The notes beneath the pieces are model-generated. The model saw only the letters and a list, made by a program, of their open reading frames with translations. It was not told the DNA's origin and did no database searches. Of a stretch of DNA of 39,866 nt, positions 31,383 through 39,615 are shown piece after piece (within the stretch, counting starts at the first letter, position 1; each line of letters begins with the position of its first letter). This DNA comes from G020354945 sp964570585 (GTDB lineage Bacteria; Omnitrophota; Gorgyraeia; JABMRG01; JAFGKX01): the NCBI GenBank assembly GCA_964570585.1, contig CAZMYR010000012.1:1-39866 (forward strand), written 5' to 3'. Position numbers and translations under genes: made by a program.

Positions 31383-31451
31383 ATGTTTTATAGATGTCCC
31401 CAATGTTCCTATCCGTCGCATTGTTCAGGACAAACTTTTCTTCACAAAGTT

Positions 31452-31528
31452 TGGAGGCGGCGAGCGGAGTCGAACCGCTGAATCGGAGTTTTGCAGACTC
31501 CTCCCTTAAGCCGCTTGGGTACGCCGCC
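31452..31528 (-). tRNA. tRNA-Cys (GCA)
   Basis: A 77-nt cloverleaf with acceptor GGCGGCG/CGCCGCC, anticodon stem GGAGT/ACTCC, loop CTGCAAA (anticodon GCA), U73 discriminator typical of tRNA-Cys, and encoded CCA. A 9-bp hairpin (31531-31552) lies between it and coaB. Confidence 0.95.
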
Positions 31529-31554
31529 ATAAATTTTGCTACTGCAAAATTTGC

Positions 31555-32199
31555 TTATTTATACCACAACATCTCTATCTTATCAAGTAGAATTTGAGCT
31601 ATTTTCTCTTTATTTTCCGGCCCGATTTTCTCGGCTTTTCCGTCTTTATCCAGTATCGAAACTCTTGCTGGGCCGCTGCCAAAAGCAAGATTGTGTTTAT
31701 CTGTTCTGTTGGCTACTACTATATCGACGTTTTTTGTCTTTAATTTCTGCTTTGCTCTCTCGATTAGCTTCTCAGTCTCCATGCAGAAGCCGACAATCAA
31801 CCTTTTTGTTTTATTCTTTCCGGCCCATGATAATGTATCGGAATTCCGGATTAAAGACAGTTTTCTTTTGCCCTTCTTTTTAATCTTGTGTTTTTGGGCT
31901 GTTTTAGGCCGAAAATCACAGACTGCAGCAGACATAATCAGACAATCTGCATTTTTAAATTGCCTTTTTACTGCTTTGAACATATCGTTTGCAGTAACGA
32001 CGCATATTGTTCTTATGTCTTTGGGGGGCTTAAGGCTGACAGGGCCGGATATAAGTGTAACTCTATGGGCTCTTTTTTGGGCAGTTTTTGCTAAAGCATA
32101 ACCCATGTTGCCGGAAGATAAATTTGAGATAAACCTTACAGGGTCTATAAATTCTCTGGTAGGGCCTGCTGTAACGAGAATGCGCATGGGCTTTCTCAT
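31555..32199 (-). CDS. coaB: Phosphopantothenoylcysteine synthetase (stand-alone CoaB)
   Basis: This 214-aa enzyme joins 4'-phosphopantothenate with cysteine using a nucleoside triphosphate, in CoA biosynthesis. It begins with RILVTAGPTREFIDPVRFISNLSSGNMGYALA, the CoaB signature, and contains MSAAVCDFRP. In most bacteria CoaB is fused to CoaC; here the two are separate genes overlapping by 4 bp, decarboxylase first. The C-terminal half is rich in lysine. It is the last protein gene before tRNA-Cys. Confidence 0.9.
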   Translation of the reverse strand: MRKPMRILVTAGPTREFIDPVRFISNLSSGNMGYALAKTAQKRAHRVTLISGPVSLKPPKDIRTICVVTANDMFKAVKRQFKNADCLIMSAAVCDFRPKTAQKHKIKKKGKRKLSLIRNSDTLSWAGKNKTKRLIVGFCMETEKLIERAKQKLKTKNVDIVVANRTDKHNLAFGSGPARVSILDKDGKAEKIGPENKEKIAQILLDKIEMLWYK

Positions 32200-32738
32200 C
32201 TAAGAGCCCTTTTAACCTCTTTGACTATTTCAGCAACATCGGCAATGTGGCCTATGCCTTCTTTTCCACAAACGAGTCTTCCTCTTTTAGGCCCGATAAA
32301 CTTAAAGCCCATTTGTTCGAGTTTGGCAATGTTGGTCCGGACAATCTTGTTTTTATACATATTCTCATTCATTGCAGGGGCTATTAAGATAGGAACTTTT
32401 GTAGAAACAACAGCGCAGGTTAATATATCGTCACAAATACCTGCTGCTATTTTAGAAATACAGTCCGCTGTGGCAGGAGCTATCAAAAGGAGGTCGCACC
32501 TTTTAGCCAAGTTTATATGGACAGGGTCGTAATCTAGGACCGGCTCAAACATATCATAAAAGACCCTATTGCCGGATAAAACCTGCAATGTAAGCGGAGT
32601 AATAAATTGTAATGCATCTTTAGTAGCGCATACAATTACGTCAAAACTTTGTTCTTTTAACCGATTTATAATATCGCAGGCCTTATAGGCCGCTATGCTA
32701 GCGGTTACCCCAAGCAAAATACACTTTTGTCTTTTCAT
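32196..32738 (-). CDS. coaC: Phosphopantothenoylcysteine decarboxylase (stand-alone CoaC)
   Basis: This 180-aa flavoprotein decarboxylates phosphopantothenoylcysteine to 4'-phosphopantetheine. It begins with GVTASIAAYKACDIINRLKE; VHINLAKRCDLLLIAPATAD and PAMNENMYKNK match the CoaC active-site and substrate-recognition segments. It overlaps coaB by four bases, so the two act as a split CoaBC. It follows rpoZ in the gmk-rpoZ-coaC-coaB order. Confidence 0.95.
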   Translation of the reverse strand: MKRQKCILLGVTASIAAYKACDIINRLKEQSFDVIVCATKDALQFITPLTLQVLSGNRVFYDMFEPVLDYDPVHINLAKRCDLLLIAPATADCISKIAAGICDDILTCAVVSTKVPILIAPAMNENMYKNKIVRTNIAKLEQMGFKFIGPKRGRLVCGKEGIGHIADVAEIVKEVKRALR

Positions 32739-32786
32739 CCTATGCCTTTGGTTACCAACCCCGCGCCTGTGAATAGACGCGTAACT

Positions 32787-32984
32787 TTATTTGGTTTCCT
32801 TCCCTTTATATGTAATTCTTCCTTCCCTTATTTCCTCTAATGCAATCTGCAATGGCTCTTCTAATTTTGTGGATATAAGCTTTGGTGAGCCTTCGCTTAT
32901 CTCAAGGGTTCTGCGAGAAACCAATATGGCTAATTTATAAAGGCTCGGTACTTTTTTTAAAAGGCCCTCTAGTTGAATCTCCAC
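32787..32984 (-). CDS. rpoZ: RNA polymerase omega subunit
   Basis: This 65-aa subunit helps assemble and stabilise RNA polymerase. Core pattern: SLYKLAILVSRRTLEISEGSPKL and PLQIALEEIREGRITY. The start is GTG at 32984 with AAGGAG six bases upstream. It follows gmk, as in many bacteria. A hairpin (GAAAGC-TTGAATAA with its complement) occupies the gmk-rpoZ spacer and includes the gmk stop. Confidence 0.9.
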   Translation of the reverse strand: MEIQLEGLLKKVPSLYKLAILVSRRTLEISEGSPKLISTKLEEPLQIALEEIREGRITYKGKETK

Positions 32985-33029
32985 TATAACTCCTTTATAA
33001 TGAAAGCTGTTGAATAAACGTTAAATTAT

Positions 33030-33683
33030 TCAATGCTTTCTGATTTTTAGGCCCTCGGCTATTATAACTGCCTCCAGCTGAGAAAGGGCATCTTTAAGCT
33101 TGCGATTTACAATAGCATAATCATATTTATGTAAATAACAAAGTTCTTCTTTCGCTATTTTAAGTCTTTTGTTTATTTCACCCTTAGAATCGGCGCGGCG
33201 TTTCATCAATCTTTTATTCAATGCGTCTAATGCAGGAGGCAATATAAAGATGAATACGCCCCGCGGGTCAAGTAGTTTTTTTATTCGCATAGCGCCTTTT
33301 ACGTCTATGCTCAGCAATATATCTTTATTGTTTTTGAGGGCTTTCTTGATAGGTCCGATGGGTGTGCCGTAAAAATTTCCGAAGACTCTGGCATGCTCAA
33401 TAAATTTGCCCTTTTTTATTAATGTTTTGAATTCTTCGGTTGAAACAAAGTGGTAATCGATGCCGTCCCGTTCCCCTCTTCTGGGGGCTCGGGCAGTAAA
33501 AGATACTGAGTGCACCAGATGCGGCATGTTTTTTAGGAGCCTCTTGCATAAAGTCGTTTTGCCGCATCCGGAGGGGGCTGAAACTACAAAAATGGTCCCA
33601 AACCGCCGGGCTGCCGAAGAAATTCTCAATGGAGAATCTACGTTCGGGACACCTGTTTTCTTTTTAATTTTAGCTATAGGCAT
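33030..33683 (-). CDS. gmk: Guanylate kinase
   Basis: This 217-aa enzyme phosphorylates GMP to GDP. It has the P-loop SAPSGCGKTTL (about 35-45), the GMP-binding segment SVSFTARAPRRGERDGIDYHFV, FIEHARVFGNFYGTP and the lid region (KRRADSKGEINKRL). An N-terminal extension of about 28 residues precedes the usual start and may be a mis-set start; no strong ribosome site marks the ATG. It lies in the yicC-remA-gmk-rpoZ-coa cluster common in bacteria. Confidence 0.95.
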   Translation of the reverse strand: MPIAKIKKKTGVPNVDSPLRISSAARRFGTIFVVSAPSGCGKTTLCKRLLKNMPHLVHSVSFTARAPRRGERDGIDYHFVSTEEFKTLIKKGKFIEHARVFGNFYGTPIGPIKKALKNNKDILLSIDVKGAMRIKKLLDPRGVFIFILPPALDALNKRLMKRRADSKGEINKRLKIAKEELCYLHKYDYAIVNRKLKDALSQLEAVIIAEGLKIRKH

Positions 33684-33699
33684 TCTATTGTATCGGGGA

Positions 33700-33948
33700 T
33701 TAAAACCTCCGGGCTACGGTCTCTGGTTGAGCGCTGGATAAAATTACATGATTGCTCACTGTAATTATTACCGTGTTTGTGCGCCTTCCATTAGTAGCGT
33801 CTACTAGGCGATTTTCTCTTTTCGCTATATCCTTTAATCTTTTAACCGGCGCCGCGTCAGCCGAAACTACCGCTACCACCTTATCTTTCGCTACCGCGTT
33901 TTTAAAGCCTACATTAATTAGCGAATTTATTTTCTTATTACTCGACAT
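33700..33948 (-). CDS. remA: RemA-like DUF370 regulator
   Basis: This 82-aa member of the DUF370/RemA family contains INVGFKNAV, VVAVVSADAAPVKRL and LVDATNGRRTNTVIITVSNH, the last being the most conserved DNA-contact segment. In Bacillus RemA is a DNA-binding activator of matrix genes; here the role is unknown. It overlaps the yicC stop by 11 bp and precedes gmk, the same order as in Firmicutes (yloC-remA-gmk-rpoZ-coaBC). Confidence 0.9.
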   Translation of the reverse strand: MSSNKKINSLINVGFKNAVAKDKVVAVVSADAAPVKRLKDIAKRENRLVDATNGRRTNTVIITVSNHVILSSAQPETVARRF

Positions 33949-34819
33949 TTTGGGTTTGTTCTCTTATCTTTTCTACAAGTCCTTTTGTCTTTATTATCTC
34001 CTTAGAAATTTTAAAGTTGCCGGCCTTAGCTCCAATGGTGTTGGCCTCGCGAGAAATCTCCTGGGCAATAAAATCCAGATGCTTTCCCGCTCCTTTATGG
34101 TTGTGTGCGGCCTTCTTAAGGGCTTTTATATGCGCGTCTATTCTGCAGATTTCCTCAGAGATGTCATAATTTCTAATGAATATGGCGGCCTCTTCTTCCA
34201 GTTTTTGTCGATTATAAATCTTGGTTTGCCCGGTAATATTTCTTATATTGCCTGCTAACCGATTTTTGTATGTCTTTTTAAATTCTGCGGAGTAGCGCTT
34301 TATAGCATTGAGGGAAGTCTCTATTTTTTTGTTTATACCAAGTAGGTGCGCTTTAAGCATCCTGCCTTCCTGTTGTTTAGAGGCCAGCAGTTGCCTTATT
34401 GCTTGAGCAAGAGCCTTTTTTGTTAATGGCCATAGATGTTTTGTATCCGCTTTTTGCGGAATATAAGTTATTATCCCCGGCATAGACACTATCTGTTGCA
34501 ATGTAATGTCGCCTGAAAGCCCGGCAGACTTTTTTAAGTTACCTAACAGCTTTGCATATCGACGGGCAGTTTCCGTGTCTATTAACGCATTGGTTCCTTC
34601 CCTGCTTAGGTCTTCATAATCCAAAGAAAGATTGATTCTGCCCCGGCTTATGTCTTTTTGGACTCTCGCTTTAATTTTATCTTCATAAATAAGAAATCCC
34701 GGCGGAAGCCTATTTATCATATCAAAATATTTATGGTTTAGGCTTTTGATCTCTATATAAATCTTTGCCCGCCTATTTCCTGCTTCGCCATTTCCAAAAC
34801 CGGTCATACTTCTTAACAA
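33938..34819 (-). CDS. yicC: YicC/YloC-family endoribonuclease
   Basis: This 293-aa protein begins LRSMTGFGNGEA (after the start), the family signature, and ends with the conserved HLDFIAQEISREANTIGAKA. E. coli YicC is reported to be an RNase that acts on small RNAs. The start is TTG at 34819 with GGAGG five bases before it; this keeps the conserved residues before SMTGFG, whereas the internal ATG at 34807 would drop them. It is the first gene of the remA-gmk-rpoZ cluster. Confidence 0.9.
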   Translation of the reverse strand: MLRSMTGFGNGEAGNRRAKIYIEIKSLNHKYFDMINRLPPGFLIYEDKIKARVQKDISRGRINLSLDYEDLSREGTNALIDTETARRYAKLLGNLKKSAGLSGDITLQQIVSMPGIITYIPQKADTKHLWPLTKKALAQAIRQLLASKQQEGRMLKAHLLGINKKIETSLNAIKRYSAEFKKTYKNRLAGNIRNITGQTKIYNRQKLEEEAAIFIRNYDISEEICRIDAHIKALKKAAHNHKGAGKHLDFIAQEISREANTIGAKAGNFKISKEIIKTKGLVEKIREQTQNVE

Positions 34820-34852
34820 TTATTCCTCCTTGATTTTTGATTTTTGATTTTT

Positions 34853-35353
34853 CTATGCCCACCTTTTCTCTTCGGCTTTACGAGAGACTAACTTGGCAGG
34901 ATAAAGATTAACGATTATTTCATCCGGCTTAAACCAGAGTTTGGTTTCCCGTTCTGCCTCTTTTAGGTTGGCCGAGGCATGAATTACATTTTCATAGATG
35001 CCCTTGGTAGTTATCCTGCCATATTGTCCGCGAATACTTATCGAATCCGCCTCTTCCGGATTGGTGGCTCCGGCAAGTTGACGGACTTTCTCAATGGCTC
35101 CCTCGCCATAATAAATCATTGCTAAAACCTTACGCCTAGCATGAAGTTCTCCTTTAATATATTTAATAAGCTCATCATAAAAGGGTTTGTCTTTCAGGTG
35201 CTCATAATGTTCTCTGGCGAGTTCGTCGGAAACGCAGACCATCTTGGCGGCTATGATCTCCAGTTTTGTCTCCGACAAACGGGTAAGTATATTACCTGTA
35301 AGGGATTTTACCAGGCCATCCGGTTTAATTAAAACAAGCGTTGGTTCTTTCAT
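34853..35353 (-). CDS. ndk: Nucleoside diphosphate kinase
   Basis: This 166-aa enzyme balances NTP pools through a phosphohistidine. It begins EPTLVLIKPDGLVKS; the active-site histidine is in NVIHASANLKEAERE. The family is normally about 140 aa; the 20 or so extra C-terminal residues (DEIIVNLYPAKLVSRKAEEKRW) resemble longer archaeal-type Ndks. GARKVLAMIY-like substitution near GEGAIEKVRQLAG is also non-canonical. No clear ribosome site is present. A TTTTTGA repeat separates it from yicC. Confidence 0.9.
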   Translation of the reverse strand: MKEPTLVLIKPDGLVKSLTGNILTRLSETKLEIIAAKMVCVSDELAREHYEHLKDKPFYDELIKYIKGELHARRKVLAMIYYGEGAIEKVRQLAGATNPEEADSISIRGQYGRITTKGIYENVIHASANLKEAERETKLWFKPDEIIVNLYPAKLVSRKAEEKRWA

Positions 35354-35370
35354 TACATATTATGGTATAT

Positions 35371-35405
35371 GCACCGTCCCGACACCAAAGGTGTCGGGAC
35401 GGTGC
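35371..35405. repeat. Perfect 16-bp hairpin between parB and ndk
   Basis: GCACCGTCCCGACACC, loop AAA, then the exact complement. No T-tract follows on either strand, so this is more likely a REP-like palindrome than an intrinsic terminator. Confidence 0.8.
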
Positions 35406-35457
35406 TGTTCTAATTTATAGTATAACGTTGGTATTGTCAATAGTAAAGACTTTATTG

Positions 35458-36303
35458 TTAACGAGAAGGTCTGATCTTGTTGATTATCCTGTCTAAATCT
35501 TCCAGCGAATAATAATCTATTATAATCTTGCCTCTTTTTTTACTGTGATGGATCCTCACCTTTGTCGCCAGAATGTTCTGTAAGGTTTCCTCCTGTTTTA
35601 TAAGGTGCTGGTCTTTTATAATCTTGGTTCCCGGGCGTCTTTTAAGCTGGGGGCTTGCTAGTGCTTCTGTCTCGCGCACAGATAGGCCCTTTTTAATAAC
35701 CTTCTTGCATAGATTGAGCCGTTGCTGTAATCCTTTCACGGAAAGAATGGCCCGGGCATGGCCTGAACTAATCTGTCCTTGAACAACATATCGCTGTATC
35801 TCAAGCGGAAGGTTTAACAAGCGAAGCGTGTTTGCAACTGAAGTGCGGTCTTTTCCTATTGTCCGGGCTGTTCTTTCCTGGGTAAAGCCAAATTCTTCTA
35901 TCAGCCGTTTATAGGCGTGGGCTTCTTCAATAGAGTTTAACTCCTCCCTCTGTATATTTTCTACAAGAGCTAATTCTATCGCGCCTGCGTCATTCACGTT
36001 CTTAAGAACAACAGGGGCTTTCTCCACCCCTAATTTTTTCATTGCGCGTAATCTTCTTTCGCCGGCAATAAGTTCAAAACCGCCCTCTATCCGCCTTACC
36101 AACAGAGGTTGGACAACCCCCTTTTCCCTGATAGAGGCTATGAGCTCATTGAGTTTTTCTTCATTAAAATCTTCTCGGGGCTGGTATCTGTTAGGCAATA
36201 TCTCCCCAACGTTAATATAGGCAACTGCTTCTCCCTGCTGTTTTGTTTCTACCTCCGGGATAAGTGCCTGTAATCCTTTCCCTAATGCTTTTCTCTTTTC
36301 CAT
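35458..36303 (-). CDS. parB: Chromosome-partitioning protein ParB
   Basis: This 281-aa CTP-dependent clamp loads at parS and spreads along DNA. It begins RKALGKGLQALIPE (typical). The nuclease-like N-domain has GERRLRAMKKLG, the arginine patch that binds CTP, and IQREELNSIEEA. The HTH region is TQERTARTIGKDRTSVANTLRLL, and a C-terminal dimer domain follows. I start at ATG 36303 with AAGGAG upstream rather than GTG 36327. It lies immediately after parA. Confidence 0.95.
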   Translation of the reverse strand: MEKRKALGKGLQALIPEVETKQQGEAVAYINVGEILPNRYQPREDFNEEKLNELIASIREKGVVQPLLVRRIEGGFELIAGERRLRAMKKLGVEKAPVVLKNVNDAGAIELALVENIQREELNSIEEAHAYKRLIEEFGFTQERTARTIGKDRTSVANTLRLLNLPLEIQRYVVQGQISSGHARAILSVKGLQQRLNLCKKVIKKGLSVRETEALASPQLKRRPGTKIIKDQHLIKQEETLQNILATKVRIHHSKKRGKIIIDYYSLEDLDRIINKIRPSR

Positions 36304-36360
36304 GTTTTTATCTCCTTCGCCTACCACTAACCGGCAAAATAGAAAAATCTAACCCTTGTG

Positions 36361-37251
36361 TTAGTGGTTACTGTTTTCTCCAATGCCACCTTTTTCCCCT
36401 ACGCTACTTTCTAAAGGTTTATTCGCTTCTGTTTGGGCGGCCTCTTCCTTGGTTTCTTCTGACTTTTTTTGTTCTAACTTACTGTAAATACTGGAGTTAC
36501 GTAAAATAAATTCATCTGCTAACTGGTTATATGATAAGGCCCCCTGGGAATTTTTATCATAACTCATTATGGGTTCTCCATAGCCCGGTGCCTCACTCAA
36601 TCTTACTGAACGCGGTACAATTGTATTATACACTTTATCATTAAGGAATTTCCTGGCTTCCTCGATTACCTCGCTTGTTAAGCGGGTCCTGTAATCTGCC
36701 ATTGTAAGTAAAACTCCTTCAATCGTAAGAAGGGGGTTTAAGTTCTGCTTAATCAGCTCTATAGTATTAAAAAGCTGGCTTAATCCTTCCATCGCATAAT
36801 ACTCACATTGTAATGGGATAAGTGCACTATTTGATACAACTAATGCGTTTATGGTCAGAATCCCCAAACTTGGCGGGCAATCTATGAAAACAAAGTCAAA
36901 TAGTTGTTTTGTGGCTTCGATGGCTTTCTTTAGCTTTTGCTCTCTGCCTAAAGCGGTTATCAGTTCTATGCGCGCTCCGGTAAGTTCCGGACTAGACGGG
37001 GCGAGATATAAATTGTTTATTTTGGTCGGTGTTATTATTTCATCGATTGAAACTTGTTCTAATAAAACATGATATATGTTTTTAGGCAAAGGGTTTTTTC
37101 CGACGCCAAGGCCGCTGGTTGCATTAGCCTGCGGGTCTATATCTATTAATAAAACCTTAAATCCTTTTTGTGATAGGGATGCGGAGAGATTAATGGCGGT
37201 AGTTGTTTTGCCCACTCCTCCTTTTTGGTTACATATCGATATTATCTTCAT
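36361..37251 (-). CDS. parA: Chromosome-partitioning ATPase ParA/Soj
   Basis: This 296-aa deviant Walker-A ATPase begins KIISICNQKGGVGKTTTAINL; Walker A' continues as VLLIDIDPQANATSG and the B motif is FVFIDCPPSLGI. It binds DNA non-specifically as an ATP dimer and pulls ParB-parS complexes. The C-terminal 35 residues are a polar, low-complexity tail (KSEETKEEAAQTEANKP). It precedes parB by 57 bp. Upstream lies a short imperfect duplication of CTTCATCCC-CACC and an inverted GCACCTTT pair. Confidence 0.95.
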   Translation of the reverse strand: MKIISICNQKGGVGKTTTAINLSASLSQKGFKVLLIDIDPQANATSGLGVGKNPLPKNIYHVLLEQVSIDEIITPTKINNLYLAPSSPELTGARIELITALGREQKLKKAIEATKQLFDFVFIDCPPSLGILTINALVVSNSALIPLQCEYYAMEGLSQLFNTIELIKQNLNPLLTIEGVLLTMADYRTRLTSEVIEEARKFLNDKVYNTIVPRSVRLSEAPGYGEPIMSYDKNSQGALSYNQLADEFILRNSSIYSKLEQKKSEETKEEAAQTEANKPLESSVGEKGGIGENSNH

Positions 37252-37377
37252 CCCGCACCTTTTATATCTTCATCCCCCACCCTTTTAATATTCTCTTTGA
37301 ACTATTTAAAGGTGCGGGATTCATTGTTCATCACCAAATTAACATATACACATTGGGGTGTCAAGTGGATATTTTTA

Positions 37378-37572
37378 TTATTTGGTAGGTTTTTTAATTG
37401 TAACTCGAATCCGGGCAGGTTTTGCTCCATTCATATTAAAAAGTCCTCTCTCTCCTTCTGCAAGCACTTTGATTTCAACGTTTTTCCTTTTACAATTTAA
37501 TGTCTTAAGGGCTTTACCTATGGCTTCCCTTACGGTATTCGCTTCTACTTCTATATAATCTGGTTTTGCCAT
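37378..37572 (-). CDS. Stand-alone Jag N-terminal domain protein
   Basis: This 64-aa protein matches only the N-terminal Jag domain of KhpB/Jag (YIEVEANTVREAIGKALKTL, then GERGLFNMNGAKPARIRV). Full-length Jag (about 200+ aa) continues with KH and R3H RNA-binding domains; here a stop follows directly and the next 126 bp have no matching frame. Its position between yidC and parA is exactly the usual place of jag. It may be an interaction-only remnant or a natural short form. Its partner is probably YidC. Confidence 0.85.
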   Translation of the reverse strand: MAKPDYIEVEANTVREAIGKALKTLNCKRKNVEIKVLAEGERGLFNMNGAKPARIRVTIKKPTK

Positions 37573-37583
37573 GATTAATTTTT

Positions 37584-37599
37584 TGTTACACGTGCAACG
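37584..37599. promoter_or_regulatory. parS-like site
   Basis: TGTTACACGTGCAACG matches the consensus TGTTTCACGTGAAACA at 13 of 16 positions, with the central CACGTG and both GTT/AAC arms intact. It lies between yidC and the jag gene, 330 bp upstream of parA. It is the only CACGTG-centred site noticed in the window. Confidence 0.7.
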
Positions 37600-37606
37600 G
37601 ATGGGT

Positions 37607-39286
37607 CTATGCTGATTTTGGCGGCATATGCCTAACCTTTAATACAAATTCCTGCAAAATTACCATTAAAATTGTATTAGTGAGCCAATATAATACAATT
37701 CCTGATGAAAGCCTATAACAGATGATACCAAACATAAGCGGAAACATTATTGCCATCATCTTTTGCTGGTCGGTTTGGGTTGCTTTTGGCTGCGCTATCT
37801 TCTGCTGCAAAAACATCGCAAAGGCCATTAACAAAGGCAGGACATGAATATATTCTCCTATAAATGGCAATGCGCCCGGAAGCCTAAATGCTGCGTCCGG
37901 TTCTGATAAGTCTTTTATCCATAAAAAGTTAGCTCCTTTAAGCTCAATGGATTTCATCAGCACCAAATAAAGGGATATAAATACTGGAAATTGAAAAAAC
38001 ATGGGTAAACATCCGCCAAGGGGATTTATTTTGTGTTTTTTATAAAGCCCCATAGTCTCTTTTTGCAGCTTTTGTGGATTACCTTTATGTTCGCTTTGCA
38101 ATTTTTTTAGCTCCGGCTGTATTGCTTGCATCCCCTTCATCGATTTTAGGCTCTTTTTTGTTAACGGAAACAGCACCCCGTTGACTAGTAACGTTAACAT
38201 AATTATGGCTAAGCCATAGTTATGGACAATGCCGTTGAAAAACTTCAATATTTTAAGTAAAATTAGAGATATGGGGCTGAGCTTGCCAAAGGTTACAACT
38301 TCGCTCATGTTTGGGGCAGATTTTTTTATCCCATCTATATCGTTGGGGCCTGCATATAATAAAAATTCTTTGGCAACCGTATCTTGTGGCATTATAGTAA
38401 TCGGGCCCATTATAACTCCTGAGCGCGCACTCTTTTTGTCTTCTTTTTCAATAAAACAAGCCTGCTCTTTTTGTTTTGGCTCAAGGACTATTGAAAAGTA
38501 TCTACCCCTTGCAGATATCCATAGTGGACTATCATAATAAATCTTGCCATTCCCCCTTAAGGCTTTAGATCTGGGGTTTAGTCTTTTTATCTCCTGCCCG
38601 ATTTTAACATCTGCGCCGATAAATCTTTCGTCAATGCCTGGCTTTACCAAAAGGGCGGATGCTCCTACCAGTTTATACTTTACCGGCGTCGCTGTAACCG
38701 CATCATTCTTTATTCCTATGCGTAACCCTATGTTATAATTAGAGTTATGTAAAAATATCTCCTTGGTTATTAATATCCCGACAGGACTCTTAAAGGAATA
38801 TTTCGCGTATTTATCTGCTTTATCTATTAATTTCCAGCGTTGCAGCGGACGGCCTTCTTCTAAAAACAGGTCTTCAAGCAAGAAGGGCCCTGTGCAGATT
38901 TCTTCTGTAATTTTGGTATCTAAAAGTTGAACAAGTTTATTTGTTTTTGAATCCTTAAATTTTTTAAGCCAGATTTTTTTAATGCGTGCGCCATCATCTG
39001 TGAGCTCAATTTTAAAGACTTCGTTCTCAAGGATGGTTATATCTTCAGATATTGCAATATTTCGTCTGAGCCTTTCTGTTTGCTCTCGTTGCTCTCGCGT
39101 TTCTTCTGCTGGCAAGGCTGGTGATATGGGTGGTGATACGGTTATGATACGGTTCTTTTCTGCTTCTCCTGCTCTTTGCTGCTGGGTTTTTTGTAGGCGT
39201 GGAGCAGCATAGAACTTTTGATAAGCAAGCAATATTAATACGGAAAGAACCACTGCTATTAGAAGTCTATTTTGTGAATCCATCAT
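37607..39286 (-). CDS. yidC: Membrane protein insertase YidC
   Basis: This 559-aa inner-membrane insertase has an N-terminal transmembrane helix (about 6-24), a large periplasmic beta-sandwich domain (about 80-340) typical of Gram-negative YidC, and the conserved five-helix insertase region at the C-terminus (GLAIIMLTLLVNGVLFPLTKKS, then MQAIQPELKKLQ, NPLGGCLPMFFQFPVFISLY, and IVLYWLTNTIL). It overlaps the yidD stop by 4 bp. Order rpmH-yidD-yidC-jag is conserved. The periplasmic domain supports a diderm envelope. Confidence 0.95.
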   Translation of the reverse strand: MMDSQNRLLIAVVLSVLILLAYQKFYAAPRLQKTQQQRAGEAEKNRIITVSPPISPALPAEETREQREQTERLRRNIAISEDITILENEVFKIELTDDGARIKKIWLKKFKDSKTNKLVQLLDTKITEEICTGPFLLEDLFLEEGRPLQRWKLIDKADKYAKYSFKSPVGILITKEIFLHNSNYNIGLRIGIKNDAVTATPVKYKLVGASALLVKPGIDERFIGADVKIGQEIKRLNPRSKALRGNGKIYYDSPLWISARGRYFSIVLEPKQKEQACFIEKEDKKSARSGVIMGPITIMPQDTVAKEFLLYAGPNDIDGIKKSAPNMSEVVTFGKLSPISLILLKILKFFNGIVHNYGLAIIMLTLLVNGVLFPLTKKSLKSMKGMQAIQPELKKLQSEHKGNPQKLQKETMGLYKKHKINPLGGCLPMFFQFPVFISLYLVLMKSIELKGANFLWIKDLSEPDAAFRLPGALPFIGEYIHVLPLLMAFAMFLQQKIAQPKATQTDQQKMMAIMFPLMFGIICYRLSSGIVLYWLTNTILMVILQEFVLKVRHMPPKSA

Positions 39287-39501
39287 AAATACCTGTTTAT
39301 CGGATCGTAACCCCCTTTTGAAAACGGGTTACACCTTAACAATCTCCAAAGCGTCATAAGGACCCCTTTTACCGCTCCTTTGTTTTCTATGGCTTCAATT
39401 GCATATTCAGAACAACTCGGATAATATTTACATGTAGGCAGCTTATAGGGCGTTAAATAAAGGCGATAGAATTTAATTATATAAATTAGTATATATTTCA
39501 T
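39283..39501 (-). CDS. yidD: Membrane protein insertion efficiency factor YidD
   Basis: This 72-aa amphipathic protein with PTCKYYPSCSEYAIEAIE and RLLRCNPFSKGGYDP matches YidD/YtjA. It helps membrane-protein insertion with YidC and contains the three conserved cysteines. The usual gene upstream, rnpA, is absent; the 114-bp space to rpmH holds repeats instead. The ATG at 39501 has GGGACAAGC just before it, which is a poor ribosome site. Confidence 0.9.
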   Translation of the reverse strand: MKYILIYIIKFYRLYLTPYKLPTCKYYPSCSEYAIEAIENKGAVKGVLMTLWRLLRCNPFSKGGYDPINRYL

Positions 39502-39513
39502 AAGCTTGTCCCT

Positions 39514-39557
39514 GTGAAACTTGTCCCCGCCCCCGGTTCCCGTGAAACTTGTCCCCG
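39514..39557. repeat. Direct GTGAAACTTGTCCCCG repeat in the rnpA position
   Basis: Two exact 16-bp copies (39514-39529, 39542-39557), a partial copy before them, and a GC-rich GGGGAGCGGGG run after. Together they fill the space between rpmH and yidD that holds rnpA in most bacteria. Confidence 0.75.
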
Positions 39558-39615
39558 TGAAAACGGGGAGCGGGGAAAGCGGGGAGCTGGGGATAGATTT
39601 GCGAGGAGGTACGTT

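Noticed and set aside
39514..39590. Possible CRISPR-like repeats near yidD
   Set aside because: Only two full 16-bp copies with a 12-nt interval; no regular spacers and no cas genes anywhere in the window.
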